From Nitzschia sp. pyKryTriq1 (lineage: Eukaryota; Bacillariophyta; Bacillariophyceae; Bacillariales; Bacillariaceae), in assembly GCA_956465555.1 (NCBI GenBank), contig OY101129.1, forward strand, positions 930,001-994,000: a stretch of DNA of 64,000 bases. The letters run 5' to 3'. Below, piece by piece: positions 1 to 9,856 of the stretch. The position numbers were made by a program, and so were the translations under genes. Under the pieces are notes generated by a model. That model worked only from the letters and a program-made list of their open reading frames with translations. It had not been told where the DNA came from and made no database searches. How positions within the stretch are numbered: position 1 is the first letter of the stretch; each line of letters opens with the position of its first letter.

Positions 1-430
1 GCATCATCCTCACATGCAATCCCCTGGAGGGTTTGGATCACCAGGAATGATGCCGGGGATGGGTTATCCAAGTCCCCAACACGCCCGCAGGGGACCTGGA
101 GGTCCACCCGGAGCCATGGAGACTCCGGGAAGACCTGGTCCCGGCGGAAATATGCCCTACATGCCCCCCTCTCAGTCATATGAGCACCAAGGATCTGGCT
201 CCAGAGTCGAGCAACGCCGCAATGCTGATGGCTCGATGAGCATTTCTATTGGAGGAGGATCCGGGGGCGCCGACAATGAAGGCGGCAACGGCTCGAATAA
301 CGCGGGCGAAGAACAATCTTCCATGAATATTTCGAATGTCGCACACCTGTTGCTCTACGACGAGGAAGAGCAAGGAAAAGGACAAGATTCCGCCAATGCG
401 GAAGAAGAAAACGAAAAAGACGAAGTCTAG
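1..430 (+). CDS. C-terminal part of a Gly/Pro/Met-rich low-complexity protein (5' partial)
   Basis: The reading frame is open from the left edge of the window and ends with TAG at 428-430, so only the last ~143 residues are visible. The first half is rich in Pro, Gly and Met (repeated PG, GM and GG pairs). It is followed by a Gly/Asn/Ser stretch and a strongly acidic tail (EEEQGKGQDS...EKDEV). No catalytic motif can be seen. Pro/Gly/Met-rich C-terminal regions occur in transcription cofactors and RNA-binding proteins, for example SSBP-type proteins, but the visible part does not settle this. The true start lies outside the window. Confidence 0.6.
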   Translation, partial: HHPHMQSPGGFGSPGMMPGMGYPSPQHARRGPGGPPGAMETPGRPGPGGNMPYMPPSQSYEHQGSGSRVEQRRNADGSMSISIGGGSGGADNEGGNGSNNAGEEQSSMNISNVAHLLLYDEEEQGKGQDSANAEEENEKDEV

Positions 431-1300
431 CGAATTAGGACCGAGCGAATGTCGTGGTGCTCCCGCAAACCATTGAATGGAGCGACGGTGACACCACTGC
501 TGTCAGAAATCAACCAAATGCAAGTTGACGACTCGCCATGATTCCGCGTAGATTATTACTTATATCTGTATGTTTGAAAAAGTGCTAGTGAAATACAAAC
601 AACTACTGTGTGAAGAGGGACTTTTACATTCTATTGTATTGTAGTCGAGTATGCTGGCTGTATGGTAGCATCATCTCCTGCACTCCTCCAGTACGTACGA
701 GAGATGAAGTCGGACTCCTACAGTACGCTCTCTCCAGGCGACTCCTCTCTAGTGAGAGAGAGAGACCCCCGAGAGAATAGGGGAAGACTTTGTCACCTTG
801 TCGATCGTTTCGATGATGTCTCTACTAGTCCTCCCCCCTCGTGCATGCATTTGAGACTACGAATACATACTTTTTCTACCCTCAAATATAGTACTCGCTG
901 GACGACGACGACTCCATTACCCAACAGCTAATTGTACAGTAGTATCATATCAGTACCGGTAGTCTCTCAGGTACACTTGTACAGCCATGCCAGCAGATAG
1001 TACCAGTACCCGGTAGTGATAATATTATGTAGCGGTACATACTGTACTGGTGCAGGGCCGGGCGGCGGGCGGTACAGACCCAAGCGACTCACTCGAGTGG
1101 AAAGAAACATTCTTCGTTCCTTCCTTCGTCATCGCGTCTTCTATTATGTACAGGTAGCCTGTCGCGGCATGCTTCCTTTTCCTTTGATCCATCAGATGAT
1201 CTAGCGTATGATGATGGATATCATCCATCATTGGGAACCAACAAACGCTTGATTCGCACATAAGTTCCGTAAAAGCTGCAGTATTGTAGGACTCTTTACC
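431..1300. other. Intergenic region, 0.87 kb
   Basis: It holds the presumed 3' UTR of the first gene and the promoter side of the next. It is rich in short palindromic words (GTACCGGTAG near 955, TACCCGGTAG near 1008). A 9-bp inverted repeat with a 3-nt loop lies at 1211-1231, about 70 nt upstream of the next ATG. No convincing gene was seen; the short open frames here have no recognisable protein character. Confidence 0.5.
1211..1231. repeat. 9-bp inverted repeat (ATGATGGAT-atc-ATCCATCAT)
   Basis: Perfect 9-bp arms with a 3-nt spacer lie 70 nt before the ATG at 1301. This could be a hairpin in the 5' UTR or a dyad protein-binding site. The pairing is seen directly; the function is unknown. 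Confidence 0.5.
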
Positions 1301-2701
1301 ATGGAGGACCACCTCCCGGCTGCCGAGAACCAAGATGCAAATGCGGAGGAAAGCGACAAGGATCGATGGGAAGCCTTTGTCACTCAGACTGATTGGTCGG
1401 GCCCCGTGATGCAGGAGAGCTGGTACGGCCACCGGAATCCTTGCCGTCGAATTGCCCTATTTGTCCACCTTTCTTCCTTTCTCAGCGCCGCCGCGTTGGC
1501 CTTTCACGCCTTTCCGAACTGGCCTATTTTGCATCCCTATTTGTCGCCCCAAAGCTTGAAGCGAATCAAGGAATCTCACGCCGATTGCTTGACCGCGATC
1601 TGCCATACCGTTGAAGACATTCAGCTAGAATGTGAAATGACAACGGACATGTTGGTTGTTATGGATTCCTCCACAATTCCCGAGGATCCGTTGATTGCCT
1701 TGCCAGCCGAGTGCCATGAGGCCATTCGCCTTTCTTTGGGTGACGGGTTTGAACACAAACTGTTGGCACGAACCAACGATGATGATCGCGACGCCGCCTC
1801 CAAAGCAACGGAGAAGGACGACGAACTTCCCCCAAGAGAAATCGATCTCATACACTTTCAAGATTCGACTAAGGGCAACGACAAGGAAAAACCCCACAAT
1901 ATTCCCATCTTCAAAGTGTTACCCGAGCACTGCATCGTGGAAGAGGGTTTACTCGAGGCTCTCTTCCTTGGCGAAATTTTTCGGGGTCCTACTAGTGGCG
2001 CGGCGCTGATTGACTTAGTGGATAGCTTCTCCATGAAGCCGGGGGATCGGGAAATTATTGAACTTCGTTCGTATGCTTGTCCCCAATACATGTCCAGAAG
2101 TATGAGAGAAGAAATTTTACCCAAATCAACGCAGGTCTACGAACTACTCTTGTCCTGGCGACGGAGTGGAGCCATCGCCATCATGTATTGGTTCAGTATG
2201 ATGTACCACTCGGCAATGTGTGCCACTCGGATCTTCTTCTTGACCCTACCGGCATTTTTCTTGCGGCTCATAATCATGCCCAAGAATGAGATTCGAGGGA
2301 AACGGATAACTTTGTTCCACACACTGTCGACACTCCTTCTACTTACGACCTTGGCGGACGAGGGATCAGGCGGACTGGACGAAATGATGCGGACCGGTGT
2401 TGTTGTTTTGAGTGCTTTATCATTTGGGAACCATAAAGCAGCCCTCGAGTGGTCCTTCCTTTTCTTTTTGTCCTACATGGACCTTGATAGTCTTTCTGAA
2501 GTCTGGGATCAAACGGTGGTTCATTATCTCTACCGCCTGGATTCTTCGAAAAGACTTATTCCATGGATCGAAACGTCTGTGTCTTTTCTTGTTCCTGGCT
2601 TTGGGCTGTGGAAAGTAGTGACAGTCTACGTGATTTACATGGCGTTTCCGAGAATACAGCGTCCAAGTCCGCCGCCACGCCAAGATATCAAACGAGATTG
2701 A
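1301..2701 (+). CDS. Hypothetical multi-pass membrane protein, 466 aa
   Basis: A single-exon frame with ATG at 1301 in a good context (acc ATGG). I do not recognise the family. One hydrophobic segment lies near residues 50-70, followed by a long soluble, acidic middle part (about 75-285). A hydrophobic C-terminal half has about four or five helices: near 293-313, 316-330, 342-356, 372-400 and 435-455. The N-terminus is acidic and lacks a signal peptide. The protein ends in a short basic/proline tail. The distribution suggests a large loop between the first helix and a C-terminal membrane bundle. No transporter or enzyme motif was seen. It may be lineage-specific. Confidence 0.7.
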   Translation: MEDHLPAAENQDANAEESDKDRWEAFVTQTDWSGPVMQESWYGHRNPCRRIALFVHLSSFLSAAALAFHAFPNWPILHPYLSPQSLKRIKESHADCLTAICHTVEDIQLECEMTTDMLVVMDSSTIPEDPLIALPAECHEAIRLSLGDGFEHKLLARTNDDDRDAASKATEKDDELPPREIDLIHFQDSTKGNDKEKPHNIPIFKVLPEHCIVEEGLLEALFLGEIFRGPTSGAALIDLVDSFSMKPGDREIIELRSYACPQYMSRSMREEILPKSTQVYELLLSWRRSGAIAIMYWFSMMYHSAMCATRIFFLTLPAFFLRLIIMPKNEIRGKRITLFHTLSTLLLLTTLADEGSGGLDEMMRTGVVVLSALSFGNHKAALEWSFLFFLSYMDLDSLSEVWDQTVVHYLYRLDSSKRLIPWIETSVSFLVPGFGLWKVVTVYVIYMAFPRIQRPSPPPRQDIKRD

Positions 2702-3913
2702 GAGTTTACTCCTACTCCGAGTGCAATGGAGAAGCACTACTTATCGGTGTTTCCTATGGCAAACATTTTGCATGATCACGATTCAGAATTTTTCGCTATC
2801 TACTACTCGTAGAGTGGAAAGCTGCTCGGCATATGTCGTCTTTTGACCACCGAGGCTGAGGAAGCGGTCGTCCGACTTGAACTTTGAACCTTTATGCAGT
2901 AGAACATCTGTAAGAGGGAGACTTAGCAAACAAAGACTCCTCTTTCCATCTTCCTACGGTCAAGTGAATATAGTAAGCTTTTGACAATCGACAAAACTCC
3001 TTCCATCTCACATCATACATCATCGTCATCGTACGAGTACATATTATTATGACAGCAATCCAACAGAATCTAAACGACCAGTATGACTTCAAATCAAAAG
3101 CCAATCCCAGGAATCATCGCATCATGAGGGAGTGGTGTCTGCCCGACTTCCGATAAGAAATTTCTTTTCTCTATCTTTTCGCACGTTTCCCAGATCGCGC
3201 GCGCACGCGTTGAGATGATTCCGTCTGTACTTGTACCGGTACCGCAGGCACTGCTTGTACTGTAGGTACCTGGTACTGTACATACGCCGGTATCTCATAT
3301 CGCGATGACGACGAGAGCGCGAGAGCATCGGTATTGCCGTACGTGTACCGGTACGTAATACCGGTACAGAGAAGTAGGTCGGTGCTTATACGCGGTGCGG
3401 TGCTCGCGTCCAAGCAAAAACTTCTTGTGCATATTGCATTCATTGTTCATGCATTTGAAGAGCGGCTTATTTGGCTGTTGCCTATGTTAACTTCTTTAAA
3501 GAGTCTTCCAACTCTCATACTTACTGTCTCTCTCCCAAGAGTAGAGACTGCCGTCTTGACTTGCTTACACATTCTGTCTCGAATTATTGTCGCTTGAAAG
3601 CCGAGCAATTGACTTTCAGCGACGATAGGTTCTGGTTTTTGTCGGGATCGCAATCGAAGAAGTTTCTTCGCTGGAGTCGTCAGTGGTTTTGGCAGCAAGA
3701 CCTTCATAGTACCCAACATCCAACAATCAAGGTTCAGAATCATCCTGACGTTGCATGTGGCGTATATCTTTGCTACGAGTATTCTGTTATTAGGTACACG
3801 TATCTTTTTCCACCAAGGACCTTGCCAGTCTCACTCGAAAAACACCAACTCTGTGAGGAGTCTAGTACCGGTAGAGATCTTCCCGAGCTTCAGATCATCA
3901 CGTTGCAGCCACG
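2702..3913. other. Intergenic region, 1.2 kb
   Basis: The spacer lies between two plus-strand genes. It contains a cluster of GTAC/ACCGGT palindromes at about 3228-3370, including three copies of TACCGGTA within about 130 nt. The open frames in it (for example 3471-3917 plus) read as random cysteine/histidine-poor sequence and I do not support them as genes. Confidence 0.45.
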
Positions 3914-4669
3914 ATGAACGATCAATCTTCGCCAGAAGTGCCCATATTTTCGGCCTCCATCAGTGCCCCCAATAATAGTAGTACTACTTTCGAGGGTCAA
4001 TCCTCTTTCGATTCCAACAAGCCTCTCCCTCGACGACACCATCACGATATTAATCGCCATCATCGTCATCACAGAAAAAACAGTGGCACAGGCGTCGGCA
4101 GCGGCCGACTGTGGCAACTTCCTCAATCTTCGATTCAAGAATATGCCGCTTGGATTGAACAGAAACCAAAAGAGACACAAACCCCTTCTGAGCAAAGATT
4201 TCTATTGAAGTTCCAACGCCGAATGCTGATTCGGCAGCAAAAGTCACCAATGGAAAGTATGAAATATTATATTGCACGACTCGAAGCCAAAGAGAATGCC
4301 TCGGACGTCGAAATTCAACTGATCGAGCAATATCACAGACGAAAAGCCAACAAGCGGGCACAACGCTTGCGAAGAGAAAGCAATCCTTTTCGGGGAAGTG
4401 GCATACCACCGGCTATATTTTGGAGGCGGGAGAGTTCGCGAAATAAAACGCCACCTGCTGCTGGAGCCTTAGCCTCATCATCATCATCATCATCATCATC
4501 ATCTGTCACACTATTGTGCAACATGGCGAACCTGCAGGAGAGTATGAATCGAATGGGTCTGTCCAGCGACAAGCTTCGAGATATTCCAATGGACCATAAT
4601 AGTTGTGAGAAGAGCAACCACACTGCTCCAACCATGATGCTGTTTCAGTCCAATCCCTTTTCCACATGA
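3914..4669 (+). CDS. Hypothetical basic, Ser/His-rich protein, 251 aa
   Basis: A single-exon frame starting with ATG at 3914. The N-terminus has a His/Arg run (residues ~40-53). The centre (about 70-150) is charged and predicted helical, with many Arg, Lys, Gln and Glu residues. It carries two similar short helices ending in LKFQRRMLIRQQ and IEQYHRRKANKR. A poly-Ser run near residues 189-198 is encoded by a TCA trinucleotide repeat at 4477-4503. No known domain was recognised. The gene is convergent with the zinc-finger gene, with only 174 nt between the stops. It could be a nuclear or RNA-associated protein, but that is a guess from charge only. Confidence 0.6.
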   Translation: MNDQSSPEVPIFSASISAPNNSSTTFEGQSSFDSNKPLPRRHHHDINRHHRHHRKNSGTGVGSGRLWQLPQSSIQEYAAWIEQKPKETQTPSEQRFLLKFQRRMLIRQQKSPMESMKYYIARLEAKENASDVEIQLIEQYHRRKANKRAQRLRRESNPFRGSGIPPAIFWRRESSRNKTPPAAGALASSSSSSSSSSVTLLCNMANLQESMNRMGLSSDKLRDIPMDHNSCEKSNHTAPTMMLFQSNPFST

Positions 4670-4843
4670 ATGTATGAGCTGATCCACTTTAGATATCTCA
4701 ATACTCGTCATGAACACACCCGATGATGGCAGGCAAGACGCGGAATGCATAGCTAATAGTCCTTATTATTGCGGACTTCTACATAATATTGAATACAACG
4801 GCATATTACTATAGAAATAAACACGGTCGTTGAAATTAACAAG

Positions 4844-6475
4844 CTACTCGTACAGTATTAGTTCGCTGGTGGCAAGGCGACCTTCGAGAGAGAAAAGGTC
4901 CTGCACGCGTTCATCCGACATGCCCATCGTTTGGGTCGTGTCCAGAAGAGATCCGAATACCCAGTATACATCACGTTGGCTCCGGGGATGTTTCTTGGTG
5001 ATACCAGTACCCTGTGGCTGTTCTTTATTAGTTGCGAGGAAGGGTGCATCCTCGGGCATGCCAACTTGCTTGAAAATCACAGCAAAACTTTCTTCCACTT
5101 CCAGTGATGTTTGGCACGGCAATCCCAGCAAATCTTGCACATATTTAGGAGACCACTCATCTCGTCCAATCTCCAATAAAGAATCCAAATCCTCGACTGC
5201 TTCCCCTTTACCAAAGCTAACATTGTATTGCTGACATTGGCGATACCTCCAGAGTGCCAGTCCAGGCGCAAGGCAACATCGAGCCAGGATGGGCAGAGCT
5301 TGTTGCTTCGATCTGCGAAGAACGGCAAAATATTCCTCTCGTAATGTACTGGCGGTCAACTGTAGTGCCTCTTGATAGAGTGGGTAATCTTCCCTTCTGG
5401 ATGTTGATGATGATAAAGGTGGCACGTGTTTGGTATAGTCCAAAAGGATGGTTCCCAGCGTACTCGTACTATCGCTGCTGCTGGTCGCTCCCGACGATGA
5501 TTCCATACTTTGCGACAATCGGGACAAGGCCGCATAACACAGCATTTCATCATCCAATTTTGTATCAACTTTCGTCGTTTCCGATGAAAATGATGATGAT
5601 GATCTTTCCACTGCTATTGTAGACCAATAATGATCCATGGCCGTCGACAGCATGGTGTTTAACGTTTGTATCATGAACTTGTCCGGTTGTCTCCACGATG
5701 GCGGCATCCAATACCGCACCCAAATCACAATACGAGCCATTTGGACGTGCCACGTCGACGGAAGTATTCTTTGCAGTAATGATGAATTATGTTGTTTCTG
5801 TCCAAATAGTCGTGTAGCATCGGCTTGACAGGCCCGTAATCGATCCACCAAGAATTCCGACCACGGTCCTACCCAATCATCGGTAATGGTTATACCAGGA
5901 TGATGTGGAACAGGCCTTCGCGTGGCAGCAATGACCGATAAGTGTTTCAAGAGAGACTCTAGTGTTTCTCTGGATTGAGCTTGGTGGACGGTTCCTGCTG
6001 CCGATCTTCGATATTTGGCAATCGCTAGAGAGGGGTCCAATTTACGTTGATGTTGTGGCAACATGCATGTTTCGGCGGTGGCTTCCAAGATGGATACCTG
6101 TCCCAGTTCCTGCCTTTCCTCGTATTCCTTTTTAGAGCAGAATTGATACGGCAATACCATAGATTTGTTATCATCCTTGCTCAATGATGACGATGCTGCT
6201 GTAGCTGACGTTGATGATGAGATAGGTGCGCCAATCTCAAATGAAGTGACGGTCGTCGTCGTGGTGGTGACGCTGGATACCGTTTTCTTTTGGAGACGAG
6301 GAGGATGATCAAACCAGCAACCAGATCGGGTACATTGTTCCCCAAATTTACAAGGCCCACGAGATTTCTTAATATTATTCGGTGTTGCCATCGATGCTGC
6401 TGGATGGTCGAATCGACAAGTAGCGGCATTGCGACACTTGGCTCCGAAACGACAAGGTTTCCTGAGGTTCATCAT
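4844..6475 (-). CDS. CCCH zinc-finger protein (two Nab2/ZC3H14-type fingers), 543 aa
   Basis: The frame is open further upstream (to 6727), but the tandem ATG at 6475/6472 directly before the first finger is the likely start. Two CCCH fingers occupy residues ~5-60: C-x5-C-x5-C-x3-H (PCRFGAKC...CRFDH) and C-x5-C-x4-C-x3-H (PCKFGEQC...CWFDH). These short spacings are those of Nab2/ZC3H14-type fingers, which are known to bind RNA, often poly(A). The rest (about 70-543) is a Ser/Thr-rich linker and a long helical region that I cannot assign. The gene is divergent from the CWF19L1-like gene, with 568 nt between ATGs, so a shared promoter is likely. A role in mRNA processing is inferred. Confidence 0.8.
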   Translation of the reverse strand: MMNLRKPCRFGAKCRNAATCRFDHPAASMATPNNIKKSRGPCKFGEQCTRSGCWFDHPPRLQKKTVSSVTTTTTTVTSFEIGAPISSSTSATAASSSLSKDDNKSMVLPYQFCSKKEYEERQELGQVSILEATAETCMLPQHQRKLDPSLAIAKYRRSAAGTVHQAQSRETLESLLKHLSVIAATRRPVPHHPGITITDDWVGPWSEFLVDRLRACQADATRLFGQKQHNSSLLQRILPSTWHVQMARIVIWVRYWMPPSWRQPDKFMIQTLNTMLSTAMDHYWSTIAVERSSSSFSSETTKVDTKLDDEMLCYAALSRLSQSMESSSGATSSSDSTSTLGTILLDYTKHVPPLSSSTSRREDYPLYQEALQLTASTLREEYFAVLRRSKQQALPILARCCLAPGLALWRYRQCQQYNVSFGKGEAVEDLDSLLEIGRDEWSPKYVQDLLGLPCQTSLEVEESFAVIFKQVGMPEDAPFLATNKEQPQGTGITKKHPRSQRDVYWVFGSLLDTTQTMGMSDERVQDLFSLEGRLATSELILYE

Positions 6476-7043
6476 GTCTTCATAAATAAAAATAGTACCG
6501 TCAGCCACTCTGTATGCGTGTTGATTTAGGCTAAGAGTACCGGGTACTGAGTTTGCACAAAGATGTGAAGTGTGAGCAAGCAAGCAAGCAAGAAAGGGAA
6601 TGTCAATCGGCCGCCATGGTCGAACAGCGAAAGTGTATAACCAATGCGAAAAGAAGCACAAAATCCCAAAAGAGGGCACCCAACATTTCCCCCGCCGCCA
6701 CATATGCCCCCCCCAGCGCCCCCCCAAGTAAATGTATACATACCGTACGTATGATACCTACATAAAAGTCTGTCCGTCGCCACAGATAATCAATCCGCCG
6801 GATTTCCTCGCGATGATTTCATTCATTGGTTGTGCGGAGATTGGGACCATGATGGTGTACTGTTCTCGTAGCCGCACTTCAAACCTCAAACTTCAAACAC
6901 AACAACACAACAACACTAAGATTCAAACACGTTGTGTACCCCGGAGGACGACGATTCCTCTGTTATCAGATCATCCCGCTCGAGAGTCTGTCAGAGTTTT
7001 CTTCTCCCGGTATCTCCAATCAATCATTGAGAGATTCACCAAA
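6476..7043. promoter_or_regulatory. Divergent intergenic region between the CCCH gene and the CWF19L1-like gene
   Basis: This is the probable shared promoter region of two genes read away from each other. It contains a CAAG tetranucleotide repeat (about 6577-6593) and a C-rich run (about 6706-6726). Upstream in-frame ATGs of the plus gene (6732, 6810) precede sequence with no conserved character, so 7044 is preferred as the start. Confidence 0.5.
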
Positions 7044-9518
7044 ATGTCCAATAAGGCCAAGATTTTGCTCGTAGGATCCGTCGGAGAGCACGTCGAGGTC
7101 TTGCAAAAGAAATTAGAATCTCTCCAATCGAGTAAAGCGGGTCCTTTTGATGCTTGCTTTTGCGTGGGAAGCTTTCATCTTCCTCAAATAGAAACAGCAG
7201 CAGCAGCAACAACTACAACAACAACTGAATCCGATCTTTCCTTTCCACTACCAGTGTACCTGCAAGAATTCTCCGGTCCAGCATCCAGTCTCTCATCATA
7301 TCAAGAGAGCAGCAGCAGCAGCAGCAGCGCCATTGTGCCACTGCTGGGTGCTGCTGGAAATTTGTTTTATTTGCAAGGCGACAAAACAAAACGCGACAAG
7401 GCTGTACAAATTATTGAGATCAAATTGCCGAATTCTGAGAACGAACTTGTGGTAGGATGTTGTTCCAAGCACATTCGGTTAGATTCTTCTTCGAGTGCTA
7501 CAGAAGCGCAGGAGCAGCAGCAGTGCGATTTACTATTGTCGTCCGACTGGCCACAGGGAATGGAAGATGTAGTCAATGTGGATACGGAACCCATGTCGTT
7601 TGATATCGCGCAAGTTGCCTTGCACTGTCGGCCTCGATACCATGTAGCGCCCTCTTCGCAGCACTACCACCAGTCGCCGCCGTATGCATTGCCTCGGAGT
7701 GAACATGTGGGACGATTCATCGCTCTGGCCCCTGTCATTCCAGACAAAGCATCCAAAACCACAAAATTCATTCATGCCTTGGGCTTGGTACCACTCTCCG
7801 CAAACCCTCCTCCCACAACGGCACCTTCGACTCTCCCCTGCCCGTTTCTGCCTACCAACAATTCTCTTTCCACCTCTAGGAAAGCTATCCCTGGTTTTGT
7901 GGCAGCCGCCCAGGCCGGGGATAACGGGAGTTATTCTAGATTTGCAACCAATCATCGCAAACGAAATCATCGAGGTGACGATAACAACAACAACAACAAC
8001 AACAACAATCATGAACCTGCCTCTCTCGAACCACCCGACGATCCTACGGTCAAGACACTCTTTTTGTACGGACTTCACAAGGACGTGACAGGAGAACTGC
8101 AGTCCACAACAAATACGGACAATGACAAACACAAGGTATTTCAAGCGTTTGCACAGTATGGTTTGACCCAAGTCCGATACCCTCCCAATGCGACCACTTC
8201 GACGTATTGCTTTTTGGAATTTCCCGATCAAAAGGAGGCCCTCGCATGTTTGTTGGATTGTCAAGGCCGCAAGAAGGTGGAGGGGGTGGACTTGACACTC
8301 AAATGGGCCACACCGAATAGTGGTGGTGGGACCAAACGACCTCGCAACCACGAACCAGCGGAACGCCATTATGTGACACAGGCGGAGGCTCCAGATTCCA
8401 AGACCCTCTACTTTCATCCGCCCAAGGACAAGGAGAACGACGACGATTTCGCCAACTCACTGTGTCAGTATCTACAGCAAACATTGGAAGAAGCCTTGAA
8501 TGAAGGCAACGATGACGAAGCGGAACGAATTACGGCCGAGACAGAGCCGGCGCTCAAAGTTTCCGTGAGACGCAAGGATCAGTATGGATTTCTCGAATTT
8601 GCCTCTCATGCGGCCGCCACCATGGCCTTGGCTGCCGTGACCCAAAGTACCGACGGAGGTTTAGTGAAAGAAGCTGAATCATCATCGTCCACTAAACCAT
8701 CTCAGCCATCTCATCTTGTCGGTGTAACCTTGCGGTGGGCAAAGGGGGAACCACCCAAGACCAAACGTCAAGAACTTTTGGAGGCATTGGGACTCGAACG
8801 CCACTTTTTTGCTGCCGATACTCGTACCGACTGCTGGTTTTGTTTGGCCTCACCCACGTGTGAAACACATCTCATTACGGGTGTTTATAAGGATTGGTAC
8901 GCCACCATGCCCAAGGGACCTGTTCATCCTGGTCATGTTCTTTTGGTTCCTGTCACCCATACGCGAAAAGGAGCTTGGACTCTCAAGTCGCCGGAATGGG
9001 CCGAATTACTGGATCGGATGGCAGAACATGCATCACAAGCCTATGATTGCGACTTACTGGTCTTTGAACGAGCCATGGAAACTAAGGGAGGTTATCACAG
9101 TCATGTCAATTGTGTTCCAATTCCTCGCAAGGACGACACGGCAATGAGTCTACAAACAACCATGATGGCTCACGCCAAGGCAAGCGGATTCGAATTGCGG
9201 CCCATCCAATCGGATTTGGGAATTGAAGCCTTGATGAAAAGTGGCGGTAATACCGATGAAGAAAATCAATACTTTTACGCGGAAATCCGAACGCGGCGAC
9301 AGTCGTATCGATTCTTGTACCAGCATGATGAGGACGATGGGTCCCGCTCCACTGTACCACTGCAATTCGCCCGAGAAGTTTTGGCGGCAGTGCTGAAGAA
9401 CCCCAAGCTTGCTCACTGGAAGTCTTGCGTCGTCGACAAGGAACAAGAAGCACAGTTGGCTGCAGATTTTCGAGAATCGTTTACTTCGAAGGTGATGTCT
9501 ACGAGTAATGAAGGTTAA
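7044..9518 (+). CDS. CWF19L1: CWF19L1-like splicing/lariat-debranching factor with inserted RRM-like domains, 824 aa
   Basis: The ATG at 7044 is chosen because the conserved N-terminus (MSNKAKILLVGSVG) starts there. Residues ~1-250 resemble the metallophosphoesterase-like N-terminal domain of CWF19 proteins (DACFCVGSFH). An RRM-like domain lies at about 335-420 (KTLFLYGL; YCFLEFPD; LTLKWA). A second, partial one lies at about 452-570 (KTLYFHPP; YGFLEFAS; VTLRWA). The C-terminal part carries the CwfJ C-terminal domains 1 and 2: CWFCLAS near 595, GPVHPGHVLLVP near 630 and a histidine cluster GGYHSHVNCVPIP near 683 (HIT-like fold). The family acts in the late spliceosome and in intron lariat turnover, with the debranching enzyme, in the nucleus. 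Poly-Asn and poly-Ser runs are encoded by trinucleotide repeats. Confidence 0.9.
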   Translation: MSNKAKILLVGSVGEHVEVLQKKLESLQSSKAGPFDACFCVGSFHLPQIETAAAATTTTTTESDLSFPLPVYLQEFSGPASSLSSYQESSSSSSSAIVPLLGAAGNLFYLQGDKTKRDKAVQIIEIKLPNSENELVVGCCSKHIRLDSSSSATEAQEQQQCDLLLSSDWPQGMEDVVNVDTEPMSFDIAQVALHCRPRYHVAPSSQHYHQSPPYALPRSEHVGRFIALAPVIPDKASKTTKFIHALGLVPLSANPPPTTAPSTLPCPFLPTNNSLSTSRKAIPGFVAAAQAGDNGSYSRFATNHRKRNHRGDDNNNNNNNNNHEPASLEPPDDPTVKTLFLYGLHKDVTGELQSTTNTDNDKHKVFQAFAQYGLTQVRYPPNATTSTYCFLEFPDQKEALACLLDCQGRKKVEGVDLTLKWATPNSGGGTKRPRNHEPAERHYVTQAEAPDSKTLYFHPPKDKENDDDFANSLCQYLQQTLEEALNEGNDDEAERITAETEPALKVSVRRKDQYGFLEFASHAAATMALAAVTQSTDGGLVKEAESSSSTKPSQPSHLVGVTLRWAKGEPPKTKRQELLEALGLERHFFAADTRTDCWFCLASPTCETHLITGVYKDWYATMPKGPVHPGHVLLVPVTHTRKGAWTLKSPEWAELLDRMAEHASQAYDCDLLVFERAMETKGGYHSHVNCVPIPRKDDTAMSLQTTMMAHAKASGFELRPIQSDLGIEALMKSGGNTDEENQYFYAEIRTRRQSYRFLYQHDEDDGSRSTVPLQFAREVLAAVLKNPKLAHWKSCVVDKEQEAQLAADFRESFTSKVMSTSNEG

Positions 9519-9856
9519 CGAGTATGAGTTCTGGTGGTGCAGGTGGTAGTCTCTCTACTAGCCAGTCATTGGAATTAGTTGGTGGCGGCGGGATTCGCCG
9601 CGTGACTCGAAATGAAGGAGTGGGATAGCGACACCCCACAGTACTAGACTACCACCCGTACTAATAGAAAAGTAAGAATATTCAATTTCTGTTCTCAAAT
9701 GGCGGTAACAGAGACTACGGTACTGTAGAGTCTATTTTTAGAAACGGAAATGTTAGAATATGAAAAATGCTACCACGTGAGGACAATAATTGTGCCCGCC
9801 CGTGAATTGGGGGATCGCCATCGAGGATTCTCTACATACATTTTGGAGATACTCAA
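9519..9856. other. Convergent intergenic region, 0.34 kb
   Basis: The 3' ends of two convergent genes meet here. It is AT-richer than its surroundings. I see no gene or clear signal beyond presumed 3' UTRs. Confidence 0.4.

Noticed and set aside
6476-6727. 84-residue N-terminal extension of the CCCH frame
   Set aside because: Trp/Gly/Cys-rich translation of promoter-like sequence. The tandem ATG at the finger domain is a better start.
6732-7043. N-terminal extension of the CWF19L1-like frame
   Set aside because: Low-quality sequence without family similarity. The conserved N-terminus begins at 7044.
7533-8417. 294-codon minus-strand open frame
   Set aside because: It lies fully antisense to the CWF19L1-like CDS, has no domain character and follows from codon bias of the plus-strand gene.
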